A stretch of 64,000 nt of DNA from Sanguinoderma infundibulare (taxonomy: Eukaryota; Basidiomycota; Agaricomycetes; Polyporales; Polyporaceae): positions 62,001 to 126,000 of the forward strand of contig JAVLRN010000012.1 of NCBI GenBank assembly GCA_032821775.1, written 5' to 3'. Made by a program: the position numbers and the translations under genes. This document shows, in pieces, positions 42,028 through 53,872 of this stretch (its first letter is position 1; every line of letters starts with the position of its first letter). The notes under the pieces are model-generated. The model was given only the letters and a program-made list of their open reading frames with translations. It did no database searches and was not told the origin of the DNA.

Positions 42028-42895
42028 CCCGTCCGTTATCCCGAAGATGGAAGTGCCTCTCGTCAGAAAAATGGGGCACATTTCGACGGAGTATGAGCCA
42101 TGAGTATGCGGCGTCCTTTGGACTCCGCCCCACAAGTTAGATGTCTGATGAACCCGTATTGCCATACGATCCTCTGCCCAATACGCCCGACATAACGGGC
42201 CCCCTGTAGTCACAATTCGGAACTTTATACATGCGAGGAAGTGCATTTAGTATCCATGACGGGTCATTGCACGCAATGCCCAATACTGTGACACCAAGGA
42301 TCGCCGCGGCGGAGTCCAACGGCCCTTCTTGTAGTCTGGGACGTTGCCCTACAAGCCATGCGGCTCATGAGGTCAAGAGGGGACATTACAAAAACCTGTT
42401 ATGGTCTTCCTCCTGCCATCAAGTGCCGCCACGGCGCCTCCCTTCAAGCGCGCGCGCAAGTTCATTAGATGCGACTGCGAGAAAGCGGCGCTCGAGCGCG
42501 AGAATTACGTCCACAGATGGAGGGAAGCACGCTCAACACGATACGCCTTGTGTCAAGCAGACGCTTAGTCCATCTCCTTGAGGCGCGCATTGCCAGGAGA
42601 GTTATAAAGACTTCCAAGAGCAGTTAAGACCGGTGTCCATAAAAGTTAGCGGGACGGGTTGATCACAAAGAGCACGACGGGTCGAGAAGACGCGGCCGCA
42701 CGTTCGAGCCGAGTCCATACGCAACTCGGCTGGAACTCGCAGCTAATTTTACTGCCTCTCATAGCCCCAAAAGATGCGCCGCACGAAAATGGTGATCCAG
42801 ACAAGCAAATTATCGATGAAGGACTACTTACGGTTAAAGCACCGTTCCTGGAGGAGGAGAGGGGGTTACGGAACTGGGTTGGAGCCCGATTTCAC

Positions 42896-43041
42896 AGAGG
42901 AATCCCGCAGGCCGGTCCCTTAGCCAAGGTGCAAGGCGAACCATTTCGGAAGCGAGGCGCCTCCGAGTCCACATGCGCATATAACGACCATTGTGGCATG
43001 GCGCCACGGTCGAGATAGGCCCGCAACCCTGCAGAGCGTCT
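42896..43041. repeat. Intergenic duplicate, copy A (partner at 48947-49091)
   Basis: About 145 bp almost identical to 48947-49091, from GAGGAATCCCGCAGGCCGG to CCCTGCAGAGCGTC. Lies in the downstream flank of the copy-2 gene. Non-coding as far as seen. Confidence 0.85.
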
Positions 43042-43087
43042 GAGTCACGGCCAGCTGTAGATTGAGCAAAGGGGACGCACTGACTTC

Positions 43088-43312
43088 TAATTTTGGCATC
43101 CTGCAGATCCATGACAATCACCAGATGAGCGTCGTGTTGCTGCGGTTGACGAGCGACTGGCCGCACACGATCGTGGTCGACTTTCAAAAACATTCGGCTC
43201 GACTTTGGCGGCAATATTCGCGACACGTGCATATCCGGTCTCCTCCGACCACAGGCGCCCGTAATTAATTTCAAGTTGCGGTTGAACAGAACATCGAACG
43301 TCTTATTCACAC
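43088..43312. repeat. Intergenic flank repeat, copy 1 of 4
   Basis: Segment with GGTCGACTTTCAAAAACATT and GCGGTTGAACAGAAC...CGTCTTATTCAC, shared with 45600-45778, 49777-49922 and 53873-53955. Each copy lies a few hundred bases or less beyond the 3' end of a glycopeptide gene or relic. Confidence 0.75.
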
Positions 43313-43590
43313 CTCCTCCCCCTTTATTGGCGAGACGTTAAAGCCAAAGCTTCGAAATAGTCCGTCTTTGCGAGCTTGACAGCTGACCATATGCTTCCAT
43401 CGAGTCCGAACACTGCATCGGAAGCCGACATACACTCCATGCCGGTCATACAACTTCGTTCACTATCCTTTGCATACACAGCTAAGCGCATATCGGTACA
43501 CGAATCCAGATTTTCTGTGCCTTGAAGCAGTCAGCCCTGTTCCTCTTAGCCTTCCTTGGAGCTTTGCCATTTGAGTCCCCGCCTTCAGAT

Positions 43591-44440
43591 CTAGTTCGGT
43601 TCGCAGAATGTGACGAGCAGGTTCACCTGCAGGCAGAGAGAACGTCACTGTCAAACACCATATTTGTACACATGCGCGCGAGGTATCCGAGCTTACGTTG
43701 GGCGAATCGCACGGCACAGCCGGTACGGGGAAATCATTCGGCGAATGTTTCGCCGTCGTACAGTTCGGGTTGTCGCAGACCAGCCCGGCGCCGTCGCAGC
43801 CTCTGAAGTAGCTATATACATAAAGTGGAATCAGCGGACTGGAGGCTTGGCGTGCGCATCAATCGCGCCGAACTGACCGGAAGCCGGTTGTGACACTGAA
43901 GACGTGCGGAGGGATCAAGCTGATGCCCGTCAACGAGCCCGAGACGCCGGGGGACGGGTTGCGGAGCGTGGTCTCAATGAGGGTGCAGCCCTCGCCGTTG
44001 AAGCCGCAGCTGCCTGGTAGTCGGAAGCGGTCGGCCTTATGGTATTGCGTTTTAAACCGGGCAAGGGCGCGCACCTGTCTGCAAATAGCTGGAGGTGCAG
44101 TCAGCAATCGGTATAAATTTGTACAACCAAACTAAAACCTACGCAATAGTGGAGGTCAGCGGCCCGTTCGAGGTGTAATTGGGCCTGGTGGGCAGGATTT
44201 CCGGGCCCCGGATGAGAGTGGGCTGGGGTGCGAGTCAGCACCGTGGAGGTTCGAATACGTTCGTTTCGTCTCACAGTTCCAAAGTGGCAGCTAAAGACCC
44301 CTGGTGTGTAAGCCAAAGCATTCTAGGATATGCGCCATTAACCCTCACTTGTTTTCGAAAAGCACGGTGTGCGTCTCGGCCAGCGCGGAGCCAATGAGAG
44401 TGGCGATGGTGACTACGGAGGCGGTGAGTGAGAGCTGCAT
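43591..44440 (-). CDS. Glycopeptide-type small secreted protein (copy 2)
   Basis: Minus-strand array member. ATG at 44438-44440; signal peptide MQLSLTASVVTIATLIGSA followed by LAETHTVLFEN (Leu where other copies have His). Exons continue with PTLIRGPEILPTRPNYTSN, GPLTSTIA, CGFNGEGCTLIETTLRNPS, PGVSGSLTGISLIPPHVFS, VTTGF and FRGCDGAGLVCDNPNCTTA, then the last exon NLLVTFCEPN with stop at 43591-43593. The C-terminus is extended past the usual FCD, the GDYVSN motif is changed and the NGC motif is RGC, so this copy is the most diverged intact one. TATTTAA at 44522. Its upstream 300 bp resembles that of copy 1. Confidence 0.72.
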
Positions 44441-44521
44441 CGTGCAAGCGAAATGGAGCAGGTGTTCGGAGCAGGGAGGTCGAGAGGGCTCGATGGTCTT
44501 GTCCAGCAGTGAAGGACGGTC

Positions 44522-44528
44522 TATTTAA
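44522..44528 (-). promoter_or_regulatory. Putative TATA element of glycopeptide copy 2
   Basis: TATTTAA in GGTCTATTTAACC context, 82 bp before the ATG at 44440, same context as copy 1. Confidence 0.55.
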
Positions 44529-45201
44529 CCTGTCCGTTAACCCAAAGACAGAAGTGCTTCTCCTCTGAAGAAGACGAGGCACATCTCAGTGGAGGATGCC
44601 CCATGACTATGCGGCGTCCTTTGGACTCGGCCGCACAAGTCAGATGCCTGATGAACCCGTATTGCCATACGATCGCCCGGTCGACACGCCTGCCATAATG
44701 GTCCCCTGTGCTCACAATTCTGAACTCTATAGACTGGAAGTGCTTCCTTGTAGAATCAATGGCGTCTCTTCGTGCGTCACAACTCGTGTCATCTCCATAC
44801 CGTGCCCAGCACTTGACGCCAAGGATGGCAGCAGCGAGCTTCGATAGCCCTCCTTCGGAGTCTGGGCTGTTGGACCACAAGTAACACGGTTCATGGGGGG
44901 AGGCGAGGGAAATACGAAAACTCAGCGAAGTAACCACCGTATAACACTTCGCCATTACGTAGAGGTAGTTAATGCAATAGATCATTTCCCCTGCCATCCA
45001 GTGTCGCCACAGCACCTTTGCGCTAGCGCTAGACCCGCGAACGAAAGAGACTCTGAGCGACACGCCGTGCCTTAAAGCTGACGCCGAGTCTGTTTTCAAG
45101 GCGCGGATCGCCAAGCCCCGCGAGAAGGCAGGACAGCTGCTCATACAATGGAGGGAAGTGAATTTGATGGCCAATAACTTAAAAGCCGCTCGCACGTTCG
45201 A

Positions 45202-45223
45202 GCCGAGTCCATATGGACTCGGC
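45202..45223. promoter_or_regulatory. Perfect 22-bp palindrome
   Basis: GCCGAGTCC, then ATAT, then GGACTCGGC: every base pairs with its mirror. Less perfect versions (GCCGAGTCCATACGC...CTCGGC) occur at about 42710 and 49385 in equivalent intergenic positions. A dyad this long can be a dimeric-factor site or cruciform; role unknown. Confidence 0.7.
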
Positions 45224-45599
45224 CGGAACTCGCAAGTATCGTATTTGCCCTCAGCTCTCGTGCTTCTCGCAACCCCGAAAGACAGATCGTACGGGGGTGA
45301 TGATCCTAAAAAGCAGATGAAGGAGCCTGGAGCACTTACGTTACAAAGACGTGAAGAGGTGCCATGGCCCTAGCATCGGTGCGGCCGACTCGGCAAGGGC
45401 TTCCGGTAGCTCGGTCACATAGCTATAAGATTCCGGGAGCCAGACGACTCTGCATATACTGACCGTTGTGGCATGGTGCGGTGGTATCCGAGCTGATTGA
45501 GGTTGGCCTGAGAAATATTCTCTGAGTCTCTAAGGGTCGGCTAAGAACTTAGCTCGAGGAAAGCGGACTCACGTTGGCTTCGAATGGCACTGTTCAGCA

Positions 45600-45778
45600 G
45601 ATCCATGACAATCTGGTGAGCGTTGGTTTGCTGCGGCGACGACTGGGACCATCGTGGTCGACTTTCAAGAGCATTCGGCTCGGCTTCGGGTGGGTGACAC
45701 GTGGATATCCGGCCTCCTCTGAGAACAGGCGCCCGTAACACACTGCGGTTGAACAGAAAATCAAACGTCTTATTCACT
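45600..45778. repeat. Intergenic flank repeat, copy 2 of 4
   Basis: Matches 43088-43312; contains GTGGTCGACTTTCAAGAGCA and GCGGTTGAACAGAAAATC. Lies directly downstream of the exon relic at 45835. Confidence 0.75.
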
Positions 45779-45834
45779 CCCTTGCACCTTCAGCTTTTCC
45801 ATCATAGTACTACGACCGGCTCTGGCTCTCCGTC

Positions 45835-45880
45835 ATCAGTCACAGAAGTTAATGACTATGTTGACCTTTTCAGAGGACGC
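45835..45880 (-). pseudogene. Relic of a glycopeptide last exon
   Basis: On the minus strand the text reads NIVINFCD and stop, the last exon of the family (compare NIVITFCD at 50083). No other exon of the gene was found upstream, so only the tail survives. Confidence 0.6.
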
Positions 45881-45961
45881 TGGCAATGGCTGGGGGTATC
45901 ATTCGATCCATGTAACAAATCTGATTCGGGCTCCCATCGAATCACCTTGCCTCATGGACCA

Positions 45962-46759
45962 CTAGAATAATGCACGACCTGACATCTCTGCAACGTACAT
46001 AAACCAGGGTTCTTGAGTAAAGAAACCACGGAAGATGACAGGCGTCATCGGATGGCGGGGAGATAGCCCCTGCCGCGATGCGAAGTCAGCGAATCTATGT
46101 GTCACCTTCAACTCGATCGCAGGACGCTGAGTGGTTAGCTGGTCATTGAACATTTAGCATCAACCGTGTCTTTGTATCCACCAAACCAGTGCATGCTTTC
46201 CATGCACATTGGCTAGGGGACCGTCGAGGATAGAGATCCGTTCAAGCGGACCGATTTCAAGGTCTTGCCAATGCTGACTGGAAGTACCGGCGCGTCGCAC
46301 GTCACACAGAAACAAGTCTGTTTGAATATTGGATATTTTTAGGAGCATAGAACAGGTGCAACAGCGAGTCTCTGCCCATTCAAGGGAGGGCGCGGGGTAA
46401 AACCTAGCCTTCCTTGGGTCGTCGTAGATAACGTACGTCCGCCCTGCCTTTGTGGCTGGAAGTGCAGGAGTGTCGCTGCCGGTTGCCCCAGCAGCGACCG
46501 AAACTCCCCCCGGGACGTGAGTCCCACCAACGCCCGAGACTCGCTGCGCGTGCCTGTCCCGTAAGTAAAGGAACTACGGCCACGGGCCACTGTGAACGTG
46601 ATACACAACAAATGAAGCGACGAGCCGCACATGTACGCCACAACATAGCATAGCACACGCAACCACGAACAAGGAGATGACCATGAACCACACACGACGT
46701 AATCCGAGGCCATGTCTTGATCGACCGGTGGGGGACTGAGCCTCCGATGTGAGCTTGAA
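45962..46759. other. Spacer before the tandem repeat block
   Basis: About 800 bp. Short minus-strand frames occur, none supported by family features. The last part (about 46560-46759) may be a worn first unit of the repeat that follows. Confidence 0.4.
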
Positions 46760-48095
46760 TGACCTTTTGGGTCTACCGCGTTGGCGACGTCGAATTGCCG
46801 GATGTCTGCCTAGAGTACACCTCAAGAGTTGCTGGCACCCAGGACAGTGCTGAGAGTGTCGGAAATATCGCCATAGTCATCGAAGCAAAGCATCGTAGAG
46901 ATCGGACGAGAACCACAGCACGTACAAAGCAGAAGACAAGCACTGCCAAGAGCGAAATCAACCGGGCCCACCGCGTGGATCTTGCGAGGCTTGACCGACC
47001 GTTTGGGTCTACCGCGTTGGCGGCGTTGAGTTGCCTAAGATCTGCCCAGAGTACGCCGCGAGGGTCGCCAGCAAATAGGAGATCGCCCAAGTAGTATCGG
47101 AGACATCGGCGCAGTGCTCAAGGCCAAGCGTCGCAGAGATCAGACATAGACAGAGGACGACGAGCACTGAAAAATGCAGCCACACCAAAGATCAAGGCGA
47201 AGGAAACCACCGCGGGGATCCTGCTCGGCTGGTTGGACGACCGTTTGGGTCTACCGCGTTGGCAGCGTCGAGTTGCCTGAGGTCTGCCTAAGGGGACGCC
47301 AGTAGGGCCGCTAGCACCGAGGATAGTGTTCGCTACAGTTGTAGAGGGCAAACATGGCAGAGGTCAGAGACAAATGACAGCCAGAGGACGAACGAAGCGG
47401 AAGACGAGCGAGCACTCAGCCGCCGAGCCGCCGCCAAAGACAGATACGAAGCTGATCACCGCGAGAACTCTTGATCGACCTTGAGAGCAAGCTTTAGTGA
47501 CCATTTGGGTCAATCGCGTTGGCGGCGTCGAGTTGAGTTGCCCAAGGTGTCGCCTAGAGGACGAACCAGAGCCGCCAGCCAATAGAAGATTCTTATCGGG
47601 GTCGCCAGCAACCAGCATACCGCCAAAGCCGGAGTAGACACAACCGTCGAAGAGGTCGCCACAGTGGTTCAGTCCAAGCGTTCCAGAGGAATGGCCGGAG
47701 CACGTACAAAGCCGAAGAGGAAAAGCAAGAAGCGAACCACCGAAGATCGACCAAAGATGAAGACGAAGACAACGACCTGTGAATCTTGCTCGGTTCTTGG
47801 TGGAGGCTTGAACGACCGTTTGGGTCTACCGTATTCGCGGTGTCGAGTTGCCTGAGGTGTGCCAAGGGGACGCCACGACAGTCGCCAGGACCAGTAGGAC
47901 AGCATCAAAGGAGTTGCACAAGTCATCGGTCTTGATGGTGTGGGATACGTCATCGCAGTTGTTGGGGTGAGGCATCGTGGAGGACAAACGTAGATGAGGG
48001 CCGGAGGACGTACGAAGGGGCTGACAACGACTCAACCGCCAAACCACCATGACCGCCAAAGAGTAAGACGAAGTCAAGCACAGCGTGGACCGATA
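46760..48095. repeat. Tandem repeat, five units of about 235-315 bp
   Basis: Each unit opens with a word like GACCGTTTGGGTCTACCGCG followed by GTTGGCGGCGTCGAGTTGCC: near 46766, 47001, 47238, 47497 and 47813, giving spacings of 235, 237, 259 and 316 bp. Inside each unit an Arg/Lys codon-rich stretch with CAAAG, GACGAGC words recurs. On the minus strand the units would code LRQLNAANAVDPNGRSS plus a hydrophobic part, but no frame runs across units, so I treat it as a non-coding satellite-like block in the middle of the secreted-protein array. Confidence 0.75.
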
Positions 48096-48946
48096 TCCTA
48101 GATGTCATCCACCACAATGAGAGTATCCTGAGATCGAGCTAACCACATACAGACGGTAGCGACGAGGTCCACCCCGAGTCTTCTGTAGTTGGTGGTCGTG
48201 GCTTGTTGCGCGTTGTTGAGAGGTGGCGACTTGGAGCTTGGCTGACGATGTTCAAGGACGATGAGCAATGAGGCGAGCATTGAGTGGCGGTACTGGAAAC
48301 CTGTGAAGGGGAAGAGTGTAAGATGCATTGGCGGTTTGAACAGGCGGTTGCGGTTTGAGTAGGTTGGAGGGAGAGGCGCGCAGGTCAGCCGCGCTTGAAA
48401 CTCCGCGGAGCGCGGGCGGACAATCGTCGTCGCAAAAAGGCATGTCACTTACCATTCTCGGCGAACCTCCAGTCACGTGTGCCTATCGCTGCCACACTGC
48501 CACAAAACGGGTCGACGTCGTCGTTGCGGCTGGAGGTGTACTTTCAGTAAGAACGCTGGGGAGGAAGATCGAGGGTGTGACGCACGACAGCGACTGCGAC
48601 GGGATGTTTCGGCAATTACTGGCTCGGGAAAGGGTGGACCCACAACGTTTGAGGCTTATCAACCCTCCAAAACGATCACGCCTCCTGCGGGCGAACCGTC
48701 AGTACCAGATCCGGAGGAGTGGGCACCCATCTTATACGTGACCAACGTAAGCCCATAGTGAATATTACTTCTTATCACCCATCCCGCATCTGATACTTGT
48801 ATTCGTACGGAGCACCGCCGGGGACACGAATTCTCTCATCCTAAAGAGTCGATGACTGGTTGCTCCCCAAAGCCGCGCCGAGCAGTTTGACATAATCCGG
48901 CGCGCCCAGCCTCCCAGTGATCTATACATACATCCGTCAATACCGC

Positions 48947-49091
48947 AGAGGAATCCCGCAGGCCGGTCCCTTAGCCAAGGTGTAAGGCGAAACATTTCAG
49001 AAGCGAGGCGCCTCCGAGTCCGCATGTGCATATAACGACCATTGTGGCATGACGCCACGGTCGAGATAGGCCCGCAACCCTGCAGAGCGTC
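48947..49091. repeat. Intergenic duplicate, copy B (partner at 42896-43041)
   Basis: Only a few substitutions from the partner; includes CATATAACGACCATTGTGGC. Suggests a fairly recent segmental duplication within the array. Confidence 0.85.
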
Positions 49092-49776
49092 ACATGTCAA
49101 ATGTCTGGACTCTGATGAATCTGAGAATGATTGACGCCTTATGATCCCTTTTACAACACATCTACCATAACTGTTTCCAAGTCACGCAATTCGGAACTTT
49201 ATAGATTGGCAGTGCTTCCCTGTAGTATCGTGACGTCTCTTCGTACAACAAAAGAGACTCGGAGCGGCATGCCGTGCTTTAAAGCTGACATTGAGTCCTC
49301 GTCAAGCTCCGCGTCGGACCGCTGTCCATACAATCTAGCGAAGGGGATTTGATAGCAAATAAGAAAAGCTGATCCCACGTTCGAGCCGAGTCCATACGCA
49401 CTCGGCCGGAACCCGCGACTATCGCGGCCTTCCTAAGCTCTCGTGCTTCTCGCAACCCGCAAAGACAGGTCGTGCAGGAATGATGATCCTGAAAGGTAGA
49501 TGAAGGAGCACTTACGTTAAAAGAACTCTGATTCCTTGAAGAGGAGGGGCAACGGGCCCTGAATGGTGCTTTGAGTCCGGAGGCCGACACCGACGTAGGG
49601 GTTTCTGGAGGCTCAGTCACAGAGCTGTAAGATCAAGGGAGCCAGATAGTTACTGTCGTGCATGGTGCGGTGGTATCGGTGACCGAGCTTGGCCTGACAA
49701 ACATTCCCCGAATGTCTGAGTCACGACGAAGAACCTAGCTTAAGAAAACGGGACTTACATTGACTTCGAATGGCAC

Positions 49777-49922
49777 TGTTCAGAATGACGATCCGGATGA
49801 GCGTTTGTTTGCTGCGGCGACGACGTGGTCGACTTTCAAAAGCATTCGGCTCGACTTCGAGTCCATGACATGGGTGACACGTGGATTCCCGGTCTCCTCC
49901 GGGAACAAGCGCCCTCAATCGT
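49777..49922. repeat. Intergenic flank repeat, copy 3 of 4
   Basis: Contains GTGGTCGACTTTCAAAAGCA and GGTGACACGTGGATTCCCGG. Downstream of the gene ending at 50083. Confidence 0.7.
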
Positions 49923-50082
49923 GACGTCCGACTCGGAGTTGTTCGCCATTGATGGCACCAAGTTCACCTCTCCACAAATGCACCAATGACCCGGTCGAAA
50001 CCAAACATCGTATTCACGGATCCATCGAACTTTGCACTTTTCCCTCGTACTACTGGCCCCGACTCCCAATCTCCGTGGGGCC

Positions 50083-50876
50083 TCAGTCGCAGAACGTAAT
50101 GACGATATTGGCCTTCGCGAAGACAAAGCATCAGCCTGGTGAGTCGACTCGGACCTTACACAATAAATCCAACGACATACATCATTGACCTGGCACGAAA
50201 CGTTGAAGCCAGACTGCCCTGGGAGCCCGAGGAATGGCGGAGCGCAATTGGCGGTGGTGCAGTCTGCGCCGGCGCCGTCGCAGCCGTTGTAGTATCCGAA
50301 CCCCGTCGCGACGCTAAACGCATATGGTGGGGCGAGGTCGATGGCGGCAGACGATCCTGAGCCGGGTTGGCTGGCGACGGGATTCTGGAGCGTGACGTCG
50401 ACGGTCGTGCAGTTCTCGCCGTCGAGCCCGCAGTTGCCTGGCTCAGCGCCCACGATGAGTCAGCAGTGCATGCCTACTTCGCCTTTACTGAATGGAACAA
50501 CTTACCAGTTTGTAGATACCTACCGAGTCTGAGTTAACGATACTTAGCGCTTCGGGACCGAGAAAGACTCACGCCACAGCTGAGATGGGACCGTTGGACA
50601 CGTAATCTGCCCCGGTTGAGAGGATGATCCCGTTGGAGACGAGGGTCGGCTAGAGAGGCAAAGTCTGTCAAAAGACACTGCGAGCACGCTCGAAGGTCCT
50701 CCTCACAGTGCCGAAGCCGCAACTTCGAGATTCGTAACTCAATAATCCCCTAGGGCGAGTAAATCAAATACTTCGACTCACTTATTAACGAAATGGATCG
50801 TGTGTGTCTCTCCACGAACAGAGAGGGACAGCGCCGCCACGGCCACGAGTGTACTAAAGTTCTTAGTGAACAGCAT
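50083..50876 (-). CDS. Glycopeptide-type small secreted protein (copy 3, diverged subfamily)
   Basis: Minus-strand, ATG at 50874-50876. The signal peptide MLFTKNFSTLVAVAALSLSV differs from the MQLSL type; the mature start is ETHTIHFVN. Later exons: GFGTPTLVSNGIILSTGADY, SNGPISAVA, CGLDGENCTTVDVTLQNPV, SSAAIDLAPPYAFSVATGF, YYNGCDGAGADCTTANCAP, GLPGQSGFNVSCQVND and NIVITFCD, stop at 50083-50085. Cysteine spacing is preserved. Together with the relic at 45835 and the pseudogene at 54018 (both with NIVI in the last exon) it defines a second subfamily. No clear TATTTAA is seen at the usual distance. Confidence 0.78.
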
Positions 50877-51098
50877 GACTGTCGGAGAGGGCGGCGAGTG
50901 AGCTTCCCACGGAGAGAGCCATGGACGAAGGCTTTTTATGGAGTGCTAGTGTACTCGGCCGGAGGGTCCTGAAACAAAGTATGACTGCTGATGCATCACG
51001 AAGCTGGACTGAATTGGTGCGCTGTGTGCGGCCTTGCCAGCCCGACGTGCCATGGTAGCTATTCAAAGCTAACACACTGACCGATTCCATTCAATCCA

Positions 51099-51263
51099 TA
51101 GCGCCGTCCTGGCAGATCGCAGTAGACGCATCCGCATCACTGCCCCTGGGCGTGCCGCAGAGACCCGAGTGCTCGTGCCATCTTGGAGTCCAGAGGGAGC
51201 TCGTCCTCATTTGCATCAGACTGCGTTTCTCGTAGACTTTTATTGGATCCAATATACTCCATT
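51099..51263. repeat. Intergenic duplicate (partner at 54540-54724)
   Basis: Shares ACAGCGCCGTCCTGGCAGAT, CTCGTGCCATCTT and GAGCTCGTCC words with 54540-54724. Both lie just downstream of intact copies (51335 and 54818), so each duplication unit carried gene plus 3' flank. Confidence 0.75.
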
Positions 51264-51334
51264 GCCGGTACAACATGCTACACGCACGGTCGAGAAGTGT
51301 TCCAGGTACATGCGGAGGGGTCGAGACATTCCAC

Positions 51335-52180
51335 TCAGTCGCAGAACGTGATAGCCAAGTTCACCTGCGGCACATTAAATAATCAGCATCGACGCCGCTT
51401 GCACACCGCATACCGCACAAAGAGGGACAAAGAGCCACTCACGTTGTCCACCTGGCACGCCACCTGGACGCCAGTCTGGTCCGGGTTGTGGAACGCAGTC
51501 GGGCAGTTCGCGTTCGTGCAGTCCGCCCCAGCTCCGTCGCAGCCGTTGTAGTAACTAGATGGATACCCTAGAATCAGCGACCTTTTCCCGAGAAAGAAAC
51601 GATGAATTATCAACCTACCCAAAGCCAGACGTGACGCTGAACGAGTGCGGGGGGATGAGGCTGATATCGCTCGAGGAGCCCGAGCCGGGGGACGTCGGGT
51701 TGACGAGGGTCGTCTCGATGAGTGTGCAGTCCTCGCCGTTGAAGCCGCAGCTACCTGGAGTCAGGGGCGGTCAATCCAATAATACTTCGTGCTGCAAGCA
51801 GGCGTGGGCGTACCTGTTTGCAAATAGCTAGAGATGTGGTCAGCAATTGGTAGCAAAGCTCTACCACGACTGCGAGACATACGCAATAGCTGCAGTGAGG
51901 GGACCGTTAGAAGTATAGTCACCCCCGGTGGAGAGGACGTTCCCGCCCTGGATGAGGGTAGGCTGGATTGCGAGTCAGGATCGTGACAGTTTGTATATGT
52001 GCGTTGCGTCTTACAGTTCCAAACCCGCAGCTAAAGATCCCCCGCTCATTAGTCAAAGAGTGGCGGGATGGCCAGTGTCAATACGTACTTGTTTGTAAAG
52101 TGCACCGTGTGCGTCTCGGCCAACGCGGAGCCCACGAGAGCCGCGATGACGACGACGGAGGTAGCGAGTGGGAACTGCAT
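51335..52180 (-). CDS. Glycopeptide-type small secreted protein (copy 4)
   Basis: Minus-strand, ATG at 52178-52180; signal peptide MQFPLATSVVVIAALVGSAL then AETHTVHFTN, first intron GTACGT. Later exons give CGFGT, PTLIQGGNVLSTGGDYTSN, GPLTAAIA, CGFNGEDCTLIETTLVNPT, SSSDISLIPPHSFSVTSGF, YYNGCDGAGADCTNANCPT, HNPDQTGVQVACQVDN and NLAITFCD, stop at 51335-51337. All cysteines of the family are kept. TATTTAA at 52269, 89 bp upstream. Very close to copy 5 (54818-55662); the two share 3' flanks as well. Confidence 0.82.
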
Positions 52181-52268
52181 GGTGCAAGTAGGGAAGGTCG
52201 GGCGAGAGGAACTTCAGAGCAAGGAGGTCGAGCGAGCCCGATGGGTTGTCCTGTACCCGAGCGCGATC

Positions 52269-52275
52269 TATTTAA
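52269..52275 (-). promoter_or_regulatory. Putative TATA element of glycopeptide copy 4
   Basis: TATTTAA in GATCTATTTAAGC context, 89 bp before the ATG at 52180. Confidence 0.55.
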
Positions 52276-52499
52276 GCTATCCCTCTCTCCCTCATCACGG
52301 TATTCTTCTTACAGAAAACGGAGCTCGGGACCGCTCGGCACGGAGGCGGTTGGCACGTCCTTCTCGTGCCATCCTAGACTGGATCCGACGTCGAGGACAT
52401 GCAGCCATGCTCGCTTGCTGCATCCAGGTCAATATTCGTCCTACATCAGTGCGGCAATTGGACCATCATTCGAAATTCTATAGATAGTCAGCCCATTGA

Positions 52500-53872
52500 A
52501 CGTCTTCGAAGGCCTACTAGCCCGATGTATTCTCATGATGCCCTTGTGGCCGGTTCGTATTCAACGACTAGCGCTGCCAGGGGTGGATCGCAGCAAGGTG
52601 CCGCCCGCTGCGAGCTGCAGCCCTCGTGACTATCCGGGGCAGCTCATTCGATGGCACAAGCAGCGCATTCGAATATTCAAATGGCCCCGTGAGTCAGCGA
52701 TGCAGATCCAGTCCTCGGGTAACATAGCCACACGGACCTACGCAGTGGACGGCCACCACTACCGTCATCGTTGAACATCAAGTTCCGGACCCTGCCCCAC
52801 GAGCGCCATCAGAGAGCGCAGGGCACGGTGCCTCGGGGTAGTATGCACTGACGTAATAATTTGAGGATCTGCCAGGCAGCGTCTAGGGCTACAAGTCGAG
52901 GTTGCTGTAGGGCATGTGTGATACATCGGCCAAAAAGTGCCTAAGCGACGTCTTTTGAAAAAGGCATCGTCGAGGACGTCCTCAGTATTTGAACCAGATT
53001 TGAACAGAGGGTAGCTGGACCGAGATATCAATGTCATGATGCGGACGCCTGGGTTTGATCGTACTAGGTGCAGTTGAGCAAAACGCCGCCGCGTTCAAGC
53101 TGAGCTCAAACTGCACGCTTTCCACCGGGTAGACAATAGAGGTCGAGCTACACCACGTATGCTTAGGCTGCGTCGGAGTGGCAGAGAACAAATTGGTCGT
53201 AGCCAAGATGCGCTCTGCTACTCGCACCAGCGCGATCTAGAAATAGCTTGGAAAACATATCCAGGTGCTCACTTTGAAATATGCGGTTCTTGAATACCAG
53301 AGATATCTGATAGGATGGTTCCTAGGACTCAAACGTGGGCCTAAAGAAAGCAGGACTCCAAGCCTTGAAATTCTACAAGTTGCTTGTGCGATGGGAGCCT
53401 GGCGGCCGATTTCGCAAAGGGAGTGTCCCCACGGGTCATAAAACCGATATACGAGGCCAAAGATTGCCGGACCGAGAGGACGCCGCCTATAACGACCATT
53501 GTGCCACCGATGATCGAGGTCGGCGTGTAACGTGTAACCGTGGGATCTGTCAGGTCCAGGGCCATAATTTCCGGGAGGACCGCCTCTACGTGGTCCATCA
53601 TAGGACGTGCCATAGGGATGGTGTCGGTTAATGGTCTCAACGTTCTTCGGACGCGTATGGGACTCTTAGCTTCAACTCTCGCGATGCGGTGCGAATCGGG
53701 GCGCGCTTAGTGACGCGTCGAGGAGGTGCCGCTAGTAGCTCAGGAAGTTCACGGAGGAGAAACGTTGTGTGCGGCTGGAGTTCAGGAGGGTGACGGGAGC
53801 AAAAGAGGTAAAATTCAGGTGTCCAGAGGCAAGAGAAACGAACCGGGATTGAGCTGGAGATGGCTGTCATGG
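52500..53872. other. Intergenic region, duplicated upstream text
   Basis: No supported gene. About 52525-52810 resembles about 56020-56540 upstream of copy 5 (TATTCTCATGA, CAGAGA(A)CGCA...GACGGTGCCTC words). A plus-strand frame at 53335-53631 has no family features. Confidence 0.5.

Larger units (their letters stand above)
48096..50082. other. Intergenic region with duplicated flanks
   Basis: No supported gene. A plus-strand frame at 48477-48758 (TFEAYQPSKTITPPAGEPS) looks protein-like but has no start exon or family match. 48947-49091 and 49777-49922 are copies of intergenic repeats, and 49130-49420 resembles 44700-45235, the upstream zone of copy 2. Confidence 0.5.

Noticed and set aside
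42834..43310. Minus-strand frame of 158 residues between glycopeptide genes
   Set aside because: It overlaps duplicated intergenic repeats whose other copies (45541, 49721) have broken or different frames, so there is no sign of coding constraint.
46773..47090. Hydrophobic small protein in the tandem repeat
   Set aside because: Each repeat unit breaks the frame at a different place and no start or splice pattern is shared.
53335..53631. Plus-strand frame of 98 residues
   Set aside because: Overlapping antisense frame of the same length, no family features, and it contains worn intergenic repeat words.
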